A DNA stretch of 57,313 bases from a virus. Both the position numbers and the translations under genes were made by a program. Shown in pieces: positions 46,828 to 55,539 of the stretch. The notes beneath the pieces are model-generated. The model was not told the DNA's origin. It did not search any database and saw only the letters and a program-made list of their open reading frames with translations. The stretch's first letter is position 1, and each line of letters begins with the position of its first letter. The DNA is taken from positions 1 to 57,313 of the IMG/VR virus record IMGVR_UViG_3300033053_000010, one strand, 5' to 3'.

Positions 46828-47097
46828 TTATTTTGTTTCTGTTTGTGTTCCTTCTGCTGCAGTCTCAACAATTTCTTCAAGACTGATACCTTCTAATTTA
46901 GCCCTTTCAACCAGATGTGTTTTATAGATTAACATAGCTCTTAATTGTCCATCTAATAATTTAATGCTGCAATTAGGTTTGAAATTTAATTGATTCTTTC
47001 TATATTTATCTAGCATTACTGATAAACCATTTATCCTATTCTCTAACTGAAAATATTCAGCCCTGAATCTTTCCTTGAAATCTGTACTATTCATCAT
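46828..47097 (-). CDS. Conserved small phage protein, start uncertain
   Basis: An 89-residue protein with MMNSTDFKERFRAEYFQLEN and RINGLSVMLDKYRKNQLNF, a Crp-domain-sized family common in Firmicutes phages, of unknown function. The ATG at 47097 lacks a ribosome site. AAGAAGGGG lies farther up, in frame with an ATA codon at 47119-47121 that would add IQLSATVE; related proteins, as I recall them, also have residues ahead of MMNS. I therefore suspect a non-canonical start, but list the ATG form. Confidence 0.68.
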   Translation of the reverse strand: MMNSTDFKERFRAEYFQLENRINGLSVMLDKYRKNQLNFKPNCSIKLLDGQLRAMLIYKTHLVERAKLEGISLEEIVETAAEGTQTETK

Positions 47098-47141
47098 TTC
47101 AACAGTTGCACTTAATTGTATAATAATCCCCTTCTTTCTAT

Positions 47142-47399
47142 TTAATCAACTATACGCTTGTTTTCCCATTTCTTGTATGCATCTAAGTAAACCTCTTTCT
47201 TATCACCATTATAAGTTATCTCATAATACATACCATCCGATACTGTAGTACTTACTAGTGCTTTCCAATTCTGTAGTGTTTTACAGAACCATACTACAAA
47301 CACTTGTTCCTCGTTTATTTCGAAACCATCGGTTTGATTAACGTTGTTGTTAAAGTAATCAACGACCAGTTTCTTAGCTTTATTTAGCATCTTATCCAT
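47142..47399 (-). CDS. Small conserved phage protein (DUF6275-like)
   Basis: An 85-residue soluble protein (starts MDKMLNKAKKLVVDYFNNNV) with VFVVWFCKTLQNWKALVST and YYEITYNGDKKEVYLDAYK, a pattern I recall as a small DUF6275-type family in Firmicutes phage tail regions. GGAGGAATT gives the ATG at 47399; a longer frame lacks a binding site. Function unknown. Confidence 0.7.
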   Translation of the reverse strand: MDKMLNKAKKLVVDYFNNNVNQTDGFEINEEQVFVVWFCKTLQNWKALVSTTVSDGMYYEITYNGDKKEVYLDAYKKWENKRIVD

Positions 47400-47458
47400 T
47401 TTGAATTCCTCCAATTTTAAAAGAGTCCCTATCAATTAAGATAAGGACTCATAATTTA

Positions 47459-48112
47459 CTAAGGTGTCATTAAAGTCTTTATTTCATCAGGTAGAGGTAA
47501 ATGAGCAGTACCAGTAGTATCACCAAATAGAATAACTTCAAGAGCCGCTAACTTAGTAGGGTCTGCTTTAGTTGAATCTATTGTTATTGATGATGTTGGT
47601 TTATGTCCAGTAACATTTACCGGTGTAGTTGTTACTTCCCATGAGAAAGTTATAGCCTCAGGTGAATCATTAATTGATTGATAAGCTTTCTCTGAAGGGG
47701 CTGCTAATGCACCATAGATTATGTGAAGTTTATATCCATGATCATCACCCTCTGTGTCATTACCAAGAGTTGTCTTATATGCCATACCGAATGATTTTCT
47801 AGTTTGTTGTCCTATTGCAACCCCAGTTGCTAGTGACGCTGAACCATCACATTCCGCAAACGCATCTGGATAAGTGTACGCTTCAATAGTAGCACCAAAT
47901 TCCTCTGCTGACATTAGAGTTAAATATTTTATATCATCAGCATATAATGGTGAAGCCTCAGCACCTGATGGACTTTCAGTTACCGCTGTTAAACCATTCC
48001 AAGCAACACCTGTTGGATATGTCCCTGCTGCATCTTGTACATATAAAACACCATTTTTGACACCGGTTTCGTAAAGTTTCTCTCCGGCTTGATCCCAAAC
48101 TAATTTTGCCAT
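47459..48112 (-). CDS. Major tail (tube) protein
   Basis: A 217-residue protein of the phi13-type major tail family: KYLTLMSAEEFGATIEAYTY, FAECDGSASLATGVAIGQQT, RKSFGMAYKTTLGNDTEG and ITFSWEVTTTPVNVTGHKPT. It should polymerise into the tail tube. AAGGAGG gives the start. It lies after the head completion proteins, in normal siphophage order. Confidence 0.88.
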   Translation of the reverse strand: MAKLVWDQAGEKLYETGVKNGVLYVQDAAGTYPTGVAWNGLTAVTESPSGAEASPLYADDIKYLTLMSAEEFGATIEAYTYPDAFAECDGSASLATGVAIGQQTRKSFGMAYKTTLGNDTEGDDHGYKLHIIYGALAAPSEKAYQSINDSPEAITFSWEVTTTPVNVTGHKPTSSITIDSTKADPTKLAALEVILFGDTTGTAHLPLPDEIKTLMTP

Positions 48113-48126
48113 ATTATAATTCCTCC

Positions 48127-48429
48127 TTAATAATACATATTAAATATTGTGTGATAAATATTGTCTGATATAAATCGTCTATCGAAACTACATTTTGGTA
48201 GTCTAGATATTTTATCTACTATATCACAATCAGCATCCGTACTCATAACTGTTACTGAGTAAGATTTTTCTTGATGATATACTAAATCGTTAGCATGGTC
48301 ATTTTCTATTCTATCTACCGAATATTTTATGGCCGGGTATTTAATTGTTAAACTACTCGGCACCTGATAATATACATTCGGTCCTCCAATGGATAATAAT
48401 AAATTGTGTAAGTCTAATCTACTACCCAT
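48127..48429 (-). CDS. Tail terminator/completion protein
   Basis: A 100-residue protein with NVYYQVPSSLTIKYPAIKY and HQEKSYSVTVMSTDADCDIV, the pattern of tail terminator proteins (gpU-like) in siphophages. It should cap the tail and join it to the head. GGAGGTTTG precedes the ATG. It overlaps the previous gene by eight bases. Confidence 0.76.
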   Translation of the reverse strand: MGSRLDLHNLLLSIGGPNVYYQVPSSLTIKYPAIKYSVDRIENDHANDLVYHQEKSYSVTVMSTDADCDIVDKISRLPKCSFDRRFISDNIYHTIFNMYY

Positions 48430-48736
48430 TATACAAACCTCCTAAAGTTATTACTATTCTAGGTGGTTTAATATCTACTGAACTTATCTCCCATTTTGAT
48501 TTTGCAAAGCTTATATATCGCATGAAAGCAAGGTTATCTAACATAAACTTATTAGACACGACGCTGATGTTGTTATTAATGTTTATACTACCATTGATTT
48601 CTCCTTGATCGACTATTCTTCTACTATCTCTTACAACGTCACCGTAATACACCTTTTCAGTTATACCTTCGGTCCACACTCCAGGCTGAGTTTCCCCAGC
48701 CAGAGCATAACCTATAACACCAGAACACTTAGGCAT
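48422..48736 (-). CDS. Head closure/head-tail joining protein
   Basis: A 104-residue protein (starts MPKCSGVIGYALAGETQPGV) with an internal W-T-E-G-I-T-E-K-V-Y-Y-G-D-V motif that I recall from head-tail joining proteins of clostridial siphophages. It lies between the capsid and tail terminator genes, the place of the head closure protein. TAGGATC is a weak binding site. Confidence 0.74.
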   Translation of the reverse strand: MPKCSGVIGYALAGETQPGVWTEGITEKVYYGDVVRDSRRIVDQGEINGSININNNISVVSNKFMLDNLAFMRYISFAKSKWEISSVDIKPPRIVITLGGLYNG

Positions 48737-48748
48737 GTTCTATAGATC

Positions 48749-50440
48749 CTAAACAGATGTGTAACACTCAATTGTTATAGCTGAATAAGGTTTAACTAAT
48801 GCTCCTGAGCATCTAGTTTCGATTAAGTATTTCTGAGCATTGTAGTCGATGTCGAAATCGTCGAACATGTTAATAGCTCCACCCTTGTCAGCACCAATGT
48901 TGTAGTCAACAAGGTTTACGATTATACCCTGTAGAGTTTTAGTCTTAGAATCATCAACTCTAGTTAGGTTTTCCATGCTTGGAACAGTAACTATATCTTT
49001 AACTCTTAACTGGGATTTTAATTTCTCAACACTGTCATAAATTATTCTACCAGTTGTATCTTCAAGTAATAACATATCAGTTAACATATCTTCAGTAGTA
49101 TATAGGGTTGGTTCTCCAGATCCTTTATAGTTCTTTCTAGCCTTAACAGCTGCTCTGATAAAGGCTTTAGCAACAGCATCTGGTGTAGTTAGAGTCTTAA
49201 TGTCAGTAAGTGATTTTATAGTGTATAGATCAGCATCAGTCCATATAGGTCTAATGTTTGTTTCTGGGATCTTATCATCACTGGAACCTAATCTACCATC
49301 ACCGATTAACAACGCTCTAGCTATTTCCTCATTAAGCATCATTCTCATTTCAGTCTTTAACCAAGCAACAACATCGAAATCTGTGATATCAACAGCATCA
49401 TCTCTATCTAATTTCTGTTTCTTATATATAGTTGTTGGTGAAGTAGTTCTCTTTAATAGTGTGAACACCTCTTCAACTTTCAAGTTACCTTTTATATAAC
49501 CTTTAGCTCTAGCGTCATCTGCTGTTATATCAGCATATGTTGATTTGATTCTTGAGAATGGTGTATGGTGAACTCCGTTTAATACGTTATCAACCCAAGT
49601 GTTTGGTCTCTGTATGAATGTAGGAGTAGCATCTACATTTTTATAGTCTGGGAATAAGTAATCAATGTTTGTTATCCCGTGCGCTAATACAGAATCCCTT
49701 AAACTTCCATATCTCTTACCGTCAGCAAATATTGCTTCGATCTCACTGTGTGATAATACTTCCTCTTTGTTTTCTTTGTTGAATACGTTTTGTTTCATTC
49801 CATCGTCTCCTTTATCATCATTATTTGAACCATTTTGATTTTCTTCTACTGCTGCACCAACTATGGCATATACCACATTCTTTTGCTCTTCAGTTAAAGC
49901 GTTAAACACTTCTTCTACTGTCTTTTCTTTAGATTTATCATCTGGTTTGTCTTTTTCTGCTGGTTTAACCTCCTTCTTTTTACCGTCGCTATGGTATAAT
50001 TCTATCTCTTCGCCGGTAAACATTACAGCTTCATCATCTACACGCATTCCGTGAACTATGACATCGTCTATGAAAGCGCCAGGATTAGCTCCAGCTAACA
50101 CTAATGATACTTCCCTTATCTGACCATGCATTACAAAATTACCTTGTTTCTTCAATTGGTTAGCGTATATTGACAATGCAACTACGTCACCGTGTTGTAC
50201 CATGTTCTTAGCATTTTGTGCTGTTGGAGTATCATTGAATGAACAATACGCATACACCCCGTCATCTCTGTTCTCTAATATAGCATGTCCCAAAACATTG
50301 TCTGGGCTGTTATGCTCGTGGTTCCAAACCAATGGCACCGTAGTCCCACTATTATGTTTAAATGCATCTTTAACTATTGTTAGGCCATCTGAACATTTTA
50401 AATTATTCTTGGTAGCCCATCCACTGAAATCATATTCCAT
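48749..50440 (-). CDS. Fusion of prohead protease and HK97-type major capsid protein
   Basis: A 563-residue fused protein. Residues 1-150 are an HK97-type prohead protease: H41/H43 in VWNHEH and S90 in VVALSIYAN are the likely catalytic residues. A charged linker (150-215, rich in Lys, Glu and Asp) resembles the scaffolding delta domain. About 220-563 are the HK97-fold capsid protein (SRIKSTYADITADDARAKG, DITDFDVVAWLKTEMRMMLN, EEIARALLIGDGR). The protease must cut itself free during maturation. It is also the enzyme that could process tagged head proteins. GGGAGG gives the start. Confidence 0.9.
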   Translation of the reverse strand: MEYDFSGWATKNNLKCSDGLTIVKDAFKHNSGTTVPLVWNHEHNSPDNVLGHAILENRDDGVYAYCSFNDTPTAQNAKNMVQHGDVVALSIYANQLKKQGNFVMHGQIREVSLVLAGANPGAFIDDVIVHGMRVDDEAVMFTGEEIELYHSDGKKKEVKPAEKDKPDDKSKEKTVEEVFNALTEEQKNVVYAIVGAAVEENQNGSNNDDKGDDGMKQNVFNKENKEEVLSHSEIEAIFADGKRYGSLRDSVLAHGITNIDYLFPDYKNVDATPTFIQRPNTWVDNVLNGVHHTPFSRIKSTYADITADDARAKGYIKGNLKVEEVFTLLKRTTSPTTIYKKQKLDRDDAVDITDFDVVAWLKTEMRMMLNEEIARALLIGDGRLGSSDDKIPETNIRPIWTDADLYTIKSLTDIKTLTTPDAVAKAFIRAAVKARKNYKGSGEPTLYTTEDMLTDMLLLEDTTGRIIYDSVEKLKSQLRVKDIVTVPSMENLTRVDDSKTKTLQGIIVNLVDYNIGADKGGAINMFDDFDIDYNAQKYLIETRCSGALVKPYSAITIECYTSV

Positions 50441-50471
50441 TTATTTACCTCCCTGTTTTTTACATTAATAT

Positions 50472-51710
50472 TTATTCTACTCCATCATTTACCACATTAT
50501 CTTGTGGATTCGTTGGAGGGGTTGACTCTGCCGGTTGCGGCATGTTTGAATTTTGCAGTTTGTCTGCTTTAGGATCATCGGATGGTTTTATACCTATACC
50601 CTGTCTTAATTCATTAGCTGTTAGAATCTCATTTCTCGTGAACTTATCAGCTATGTCGGCAAGATCATTAATAGGTAGTAGTTTAAATGGATCTCTCATG
50701 TATATTACTGATTGACCTTGTGTTCTAGCTGTTTTAGTAAGGAATTTTCTCTTCATCTCATCACACACAGCCATTAGTATCGGTTCGACGGTTCTATTAT
50801 AGTAATTCAACATTGTTTTCTCATCAGCAGTTCCATCTAACACCCCAGTCGTTATACCTAACTGGCTATATAGCATACTCGTTAAATATTCTATCTGACC
50901 CATTAGATTATTCTCTACCGAACGATTAAGTTGAGTTACTTTCTCAGTACCATCTATATAACCAATACCATATTTTGAACTGGCCAATTGATCCTCTAAA
51001 TCCATTCTTCTCTTTTCTGCTTCTCTTCTTCGAGCTTCTGTTTTTATAACGTAAGGTAGTTGGATTATCATATCTAGTTTATTAGACGTGTTCTGATTAT
51101 CCACACTATCAAGCAGTACTAACTTTCGTACGAGTCTTTGTAAAGTACTGTTTGGTTCATTTATAACAGCATACAACGGATTCTCAACGATTCCGATGGT
51201 GTTTTTAGCGAGTTTTATTTCTTGGTTTATTCCTCTTTGGTCGTTGTATAATTCAACGATTACGTGATTAGGAAACCATTCTTTAATCCTCCCTGTTCTC
51301 ATAGTTAATATGTCTATACTGTTACTTTCACTTGGACTTATACTCGTATCAACTGGAACTATAGCAACACAGCCCTCATCCAATAATGATAATACAACAT
51401 CCTGTATGAATGATCTTCCAGTTTGATCTTTATTGGCTTCTAACGATAAACAATTATTCAAACCAGAATTAACATATGATAGAAACCTATCATTTTGATC
51501 CATCTTAGCATGTCGCACGTTAATTGCGGCAGCGTCCATCGCTATTCTATTCAACACCGACGTGGCTATGGATCGTTCATTACCTCTAGATAACCTAGGT
51601 CTATCTGGTCTATAAGAACTACTATGTTCACCAGTATAACCGTAATCATAAGTCGGATCTCGATTTGTAAATGCATTCCAAGCGTGTTGGAGTCTATCTT
51701 TAAGTTTCAT
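50472..51710 (-). CDS. Portal protein (HK97 type)
   Basis: A 412-residue portal. It contains SIATSVLNRIAMDAAAINVR, FIQDVVLSLLDEGCVAIVPV, LTSMLYSQLGITTGVLDGTA and the typical end ILTANELRQGIGIKPSDDPK. It forms the dodecameric DNA channel. AAAGGGGAT lies ahead of ATG 51710; the longer frame to 51734 would overlap the terminase without a site. The Pro/Gln/Asn-rich end is common in portals. Confidence 0.9.
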   Translation of the reverse strand: MKLKDRLQHAWNAFTNRDPTYDYGYTGEHSSSYRPDRPRLSRGNERSIATSVLNRIAMDAAAINVRHAKMDQNDRFLSYVNSGLNNCLSLEANKDQTGRSFIQDVVLSLLDEGCVAIVPVDTSISPSESNSIDILTMRTGRIKEWFPNHVIVELYNDQRGINQEIKLAKNTIGIVENPLYAVINEPNSTLQRLVRKLVLLDSVDNQNTSNKLDMIIQLPYVIKTEARRREAEKRRMDLEDQLASSKYGIGYIDGTEKVTQLNRSVENNLMGQIEYLTSMLYSQLGITTGVLDGTADEKTMLNYYNRTVEPILMAVCDEMKRKFLTKTARTQGQSVIYMRDPFKLLPINDLADIADKFTRNEILTANELRQGIGIKPSDDPKADKLQNSNMPQPAESTPPTNPQDNVVNDGVE

Positions 51711-51723
51711 ATCTATCCCCTTT

Positions 51724-53469
51724 CTAGAAAGCATCCTTATTAGCTTTATAGGCTACAAAAGAATCCATCATAGCCGATACGCAGTCTATCTTCTGCTCGT
51801 TTCGCTTTTTTAACAACTTCCTATTTCCATTAGTATCTTCTAATGTTATACAATTACCCATAGTAAACGACATTAGTTCTTCATCGAATAATAGCATTCT
51901 TTCCTCGCTTAGGTTTTTTAATTCACCAAGTGGTACTGATTCAGTTTTAGCCCCCTGAATAACCTTGACTATTCCAAACGAACCATTATCAGTTTCCCAT
52001 CTTTCAACGAAACTTTTTGCGTTATATGGGTCATATCCAAAACATCGAACGTCGTATCCCATATCGACTATGTGAGCATCTAAATCGTCATACACTTCAT
52101 CCATATCGAGAACGGTTCCTTCTAATACGATAAGTGATCCTTCATCTATAAATTGTTCATATTTAAATCTCATAGCTGATGGTAGTTTTGATAGTGTTAA
52201 ATTTGTTATATAAGCACGGGTTTTAACTCCAAAGCAACCATCATTAAATGGAAACATAAATGTGAACGCACAGAAGTCGTCACCCTGAGATAAATCGGCG
52301 CCCATCGAGCATGGTAATTGCCAAAAATCCCTTTTTCTATGTGGTAACGTCTCTTCATATGTGAAATAATATGTGTACCCTTCCATAGGTATACCGAAAC
52401 GCTTAGCTAATATATCATTTCTAGAAGCTGGTGCATTTTCGGCTCTTTCAACATCAAGTTGATATGTCTCATAGGAAACAGTCTTTCCTAAGTTAGGATT
52501 AGCTTTTAACCATCGATCGGGATCGTTAACCTCATCTATATTATCTAATTTATAATACCATATACTAACGTGTGGATTAATGTAATCACCTTTAAGTATA
52601 TCCATTAACTCCATTTTGATAGTATCACCAGCGCCATTACGAACGGTACCTTCGGAACTTATGGATACTATAAGATAGTCATCTATCTTAGACGCACCCT
52701 GTTCTATAGCGCCGATTACATCTTCCCTTATGTCTCCAGATAACCATTCATCAACAGTAGTTATCTTAGGTCTTAACCCCTGAAGTTTATTGATAGACAT
52801 TGGTCTTACTTCCAATAGAGATCCAGTTAGGAAATTCTCTATACCCTTCTTTGTTGCGACTAATTTTTGTCTAGTAGCTCGACTGCCCGTAGTATTTTGT
52901 ATAGATCCCTCTGTTAGGAACTTATATAAAGGACCTCTACTTTGTATTATAGCAGTTCGGAACGGAGCCATAACTTCTTCTGCCTGTTTCATCGTCGGAG
53001 CTGTGGTTATCTGATGTGTGGTTGATGTATCAACATTGAGGAAGTAGTTTTGAATACATTCAGCATACATAGATTTAGCTGCACCTCTGGCAACTATTAA
53101 ATATTGCTTATTTATTAATCTCTTCTTGATTCGACGTTTCTCATATCTCCCAGGACCATGCCCATCTTCACTAGGAACATAGACACTCTTCTCTACATAA
53201 TAATACCATCCGAATATTTGCTCTGCCCACAATTTAAATGTTTCTAATAATTGCATCGGCGATCCATCGGTAAGTGTTAATTCTTCATTACAATAAAGTA
53301 TAAAACCCTCAACGGCTTCATCGTCATAATATATTCCTGGATTATCTATAAGATCATCTATACGGTTCATCTCCATGGCAACTTCTCTACATACAGGTAT
53401 CTCTCCACGTATTACAGCTTCTCTAAATAGTCCATAGTAGATGGGAACCGCAGTATTGCTTAATGCCAT
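51724..53469 (-). CDS. terL: Large terminase subunit
   Basis: A 581-residue Terminase_1-type motor. The ATPase has a Walker A variant A127-R-G-A-A-K-S133 and Walker B TTVD240-E241. The nuclease domain carries GADLSQGDD (about 393) and CFGYDPYNAKSF, the metal-binding aspartates that cut packaged DNA. It works with TerS and the portal. GAGGTGATCC gives the start, and it overlaps no neighbour on the upstream side. Confidence 0.93.
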   Translation of the reverse strand: MALSNTAVPIYYGLFREAVIRGEIPVCREVAMEMNRIDDLIDNPGIYYDDEAVEGFILYCNEELTLTDGSPMQLLETFKLWAEQIFGWYYYVEKSVYVPSEDGHGPGRYEKRRIKKRLINKQYLIVARGAAKSMYAECIQNYFLNVDTSTTHQITTAPTMKQAEEVMAPFRTAIIQSRGPLYKFLTEGSIQNTTGSRATRQKLVATKKGIENFLTGSLLEVRPMSINKLQGLRPKITTVDEWLSGDIREDVIGAIEQGASKIDDYLIVSISSEGTVRNGAGDTIKMELMDILKGDYINPHVSIWYYKLDNIDEVNDPDRWLKANPNLGKTVSYETYQLDVERAENAPASRNDILAKRFGIPMEGYTYYFTYEETLPHRKRDFWQLPCSMGADLSQGDDFCAFTFMFPFNDGCFGVKTRAYITNLTLSKLPSAMRFKYEQFIDEGSLIVLEGTVLDMDEVYDDLDAHIVDMGYDVRCFGYDPYNAKSFVERWETDNGSFGIVKVIQGAKTESVPLGELKNLSEERMLLFDEELMSFTMGNCITLEDTNGNRKLLKKRNEQKIDCVSAMMDSFVAYKANKDAF

Positions 53470-53481
53470 TTTGGATCACCT

Positions 53482-54120
53482 CTAATTTACGGTATATTTA
53501 ACGTTTGGTATGATATTTGAATAGTCAGGATTACTATCGTTTAGGATTCTACCACCCCATCTGTTGAATGCGGCCTCACCAGCTCGTCTCTTTTCGTTAA
53601 CCTGGGACATGTGCATGCCAGCAAGTAATCGAATTACAGGCGCTAATTTAATAGCAGTATTCACAGTTGATATAGCCGCCCCGGCAACTTCTTCTCTAGT
53701 AAAACGTGAACTGTTTTTACCCTTAACTCTATTTCCATGGATGTCATACTTGTTAGCAACGGATCTAGCGAACGCTTCATCGCTAGCTAATTTCATAGCT
53801 ACATCTTTTCCAATGTTTGTAAATTTAGAAATCGCCTCTTGAGGAGTTATTCTTCCATAGTTCTTTAGTCTTCCGGTAAATAGGTCAGCCGCCAATGTCG
53901 ATATGACTGCTTGCGTCGTTGCTTCGGCGACTCTAGCCGTCATACTCTTATTTACTTTTTTTGCTATTTCAACATCTGTAGGATGAGCAGTCTTTGAGTT
54001 GGCTATCTTATCGATTTTTATTTTATAGTCATCGTTTGCTTTCTTTATTTTGGTTATTGTTCTTTTACCCCACTTCATTCCTTTAATCCCAAAGTGTTGT
54101 AGTTCGTTATCGTAAACCAT
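53482..54120 (-). CDS. Tagged head-module protein D, H-F-G-x-K-G-M-K-W-G
   Basis: A 212-residue basic protein. Residues 6-18 are the tag NELQHFGIKGMKWG, which begins six residues from the start. It continues with a lysine-rich helix (KRTITKIKKANDDYKIKIDK), then a mostly helical, alanine-rich body (RVAEATTQAVISTLAADLF) with no known family, and ends SNPDYSNIIPNVKYTVN. It lies directly ahead of terL. The tag and position suggest a structural or internal head protein. GGGTTAA is a moderate binding site. Confidence 0.74.
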   Translation of the reverse strand: MVYDNELQHFGIKGMKWGKRTITKIKKANDDYKIKIDKIANSKTAHPTDVEIAKKVNKSMTARVAEATTQAVISTLAADLFTGRLKNYGRITPQEAISKFTNIGKDVAMKLASDEAFARSVANKYDIHGNRVKGKNSSRFTREEVAGAAISTVNTAIKLAPVIRLLAGMHMSQVNEKRRAGEAAFNRWGGRILNDSNPDYSNIIPNVKYTVN

Positions 54121-54125
54121 GATAT

Positions 54126-54629
54126 TTAACCCTTAAACTTTCTAATTGTTTCATATAATACTGCTGCACTAGAAGCAACCGCTAACGCTGAACCAGCTGT
54201 TGTTAATATACTCTCGACTTTACTCCTACCCGACTGTTGATTCATGGCATTTATATAGTTGTTTTCTAAATTTAATCTATTTGTTAGTTTCTTGAGATCA
54301 TCATCACTCAAATGTTTAGCATCAGCTAGAGCCTTCTTATTATATCCAGTTTTATTGATCGTTTGACCCAATGACGCTAAATCTTGTCCTGTCTTTGCCG
54401 CCTTTCCAATAACGTTAGCGTTAATAGCTTTATGGTGTCCCCATTTCATACCTCTAATTCCAAAGTGTTGTAATTCCACATCAGAATCCATTATTGCACT
54501 TCGATTTCTGGTAACTATACATTTACCAACAATACCACTTTGGCGAAGATCTTTGTCATCGTCGGTTATGTCTATATTATCTTCAAAGCTACCCATTCTT
54601 TCTACAAAATTCTTATAATCTAAATCCAT
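54126..54629 (-). CDS. Tagged head-module protein C, tag after a 50-residue extension
   Basis: A 167-residue protein with the tag VELQHFGIRGMKWGHHKAI at residues 51-69, after a leader MDLDYKNFVERMGSFEDNID. It continues with LSDDDLKKLTNRLNLENNYI, a helical motif I recall from other tagged phage proteins, and a hydrophobic end (TTAGSALAVASSAAVLYETI). GGAGGTGAT supports the ATG at 54629. A second ATG (residue 47) with a weak GAAG site would place the tag at the N-terminus as in its neighbours, so two forms may exist. Confidence 0.72.
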   Translation of the reverse strand: MDLDYKNFVERMGSFEDNIDITDDDKDLRQSGIVGKCIVTRNRSAIMDSDVELQHFGIRGMKWGHHKAINANVIGKAAKTGQDLASLGQTINKTGYNKKALADAKHLSDDDLKKLTNRLNLENNYINAMNQQSGRSKVESILTTAGSALAVASSAAVLYETIRKFKG

Positions 54630-54647
54630 TTTGATCACCTCCATGTT

Positions 54648-55538
54648 TTAAGTAGCGTCGACGGTTATCGCAAACATGTTTCGCTCTTTATCAAACTCTA
54701 GTTTTCTGTATGTTAATTTATTAGGAGCTAGAATTGCTTCCTGATTACTTCTAGTGTTGACTAGGGCTTTTCCATCACTTGTTTTACCATCTGCTAATAG
54801 ACCTGGACATTTCTTACAGTTAATAATCATGTAAGTATTATACGTTGAAGCTGCGGTTGGGTTTACCGATCTCCAAGTATCTATAGCAAACAAGGGTGAA
54901 GTACTCGTTGAGAATACCCGGTTTTCTTTGTTTGATTTTCCGGAGAAATTCCTAGATAATTGTGAGAATACTTGTTCTCTTTCTTTATCACTCATGGTAT
55001 CAGTCTTTTTGGCAATACCATTCATCGAGAATTTTATGTTACAACTCCTATAAACTATCTGATTATCAACGTGATTTTTTTGTAAGGTCTGTTTAAGTTT
55101 CAAAGCCTCATCGGCATAAGATTTTGGTTCACCAATAGCTAAAAAACTATTAACGTTTCTTGAATATCTAGCAGAGTCTGTATATGTTTTTAGTTTTTCA
55201 AGATCTTTATCATTTAAGTTATTATAAACCGCATCTTTGTGAGCGTTTATACCAACGCTTTCTATAGACTTTAGAGCGTTATGGTTATTTGGTAATACCC
55301 CTACTTGCTTCACGTGGTTTATGGTTAAGTCGGATAATAATTTAACGTCTTCATTAACTTTATTTGTCATTTTACGAACTTTATAAGTTAATTCTCGTGG
55401 GTTTATCTTCGCACCTATTGAAAAGACTTTTCTCTCTGCTGCTGTTGCAATTTTATTAACCGCATTCTCCACTATCGCCTTATGGTGTCCCCATTTCATA
55501 CCCTTAATACCGAAGTGTTGTAGTTCGTTATCGCTCAT
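54648..55538 (-). CDS. Tagged ADP-ribosyltransferase, candidate injected effector
   Basis: A 296-residue protein. Residues 4-22 are the tag NELQHFGIKGMKWGHHKAI. About 110-290 match the ADPrib_exo_Tox fold: YTDSARYSRNVNSFL, R164 in VYRSC, S210-T-S in VFSTSTSP and E267 in SNQEAILAPN. The R-S-ExE order is present, but the first Glu/Gln of ExE is N265 or Q266, so activity and target type are uncertain. T4 Alt is a packaged, injected ADP-ribosyltransferase that changes host RNA polymerase; this protein could be similar. AAAGGGGTG gives the ATG at 55538. A longer frame upstream is rejected. Confidence 0.78.
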   Translation of the reverse strand: MSDNELQHFGIKGMKWGHHKAIVENAVNKIATAAERKVFSIGAKINPRELTYKVRKMTNKVNEDVKLLSDLTINHVKQVGVLPNNHNALKSIESVGINAHKDAVYNNLNDKDLEKLKTYTDSARYSRNVNSFLAIGEPKSYADEALKLKQTLQKNHVDNQIVYRSCNIKFSMNGIAKKTDTMSDKEREQVFSQLSRNFSGKSNKENRVFSTSTSPLFAIDTWRSVNPTAASTYNTYMIINCKKCPGLLADGKTSDGKALVNTRSNQEAILAPNKLTYRKLEFDKERNMFAITVDAT

Positions 55539-55539
55539 T

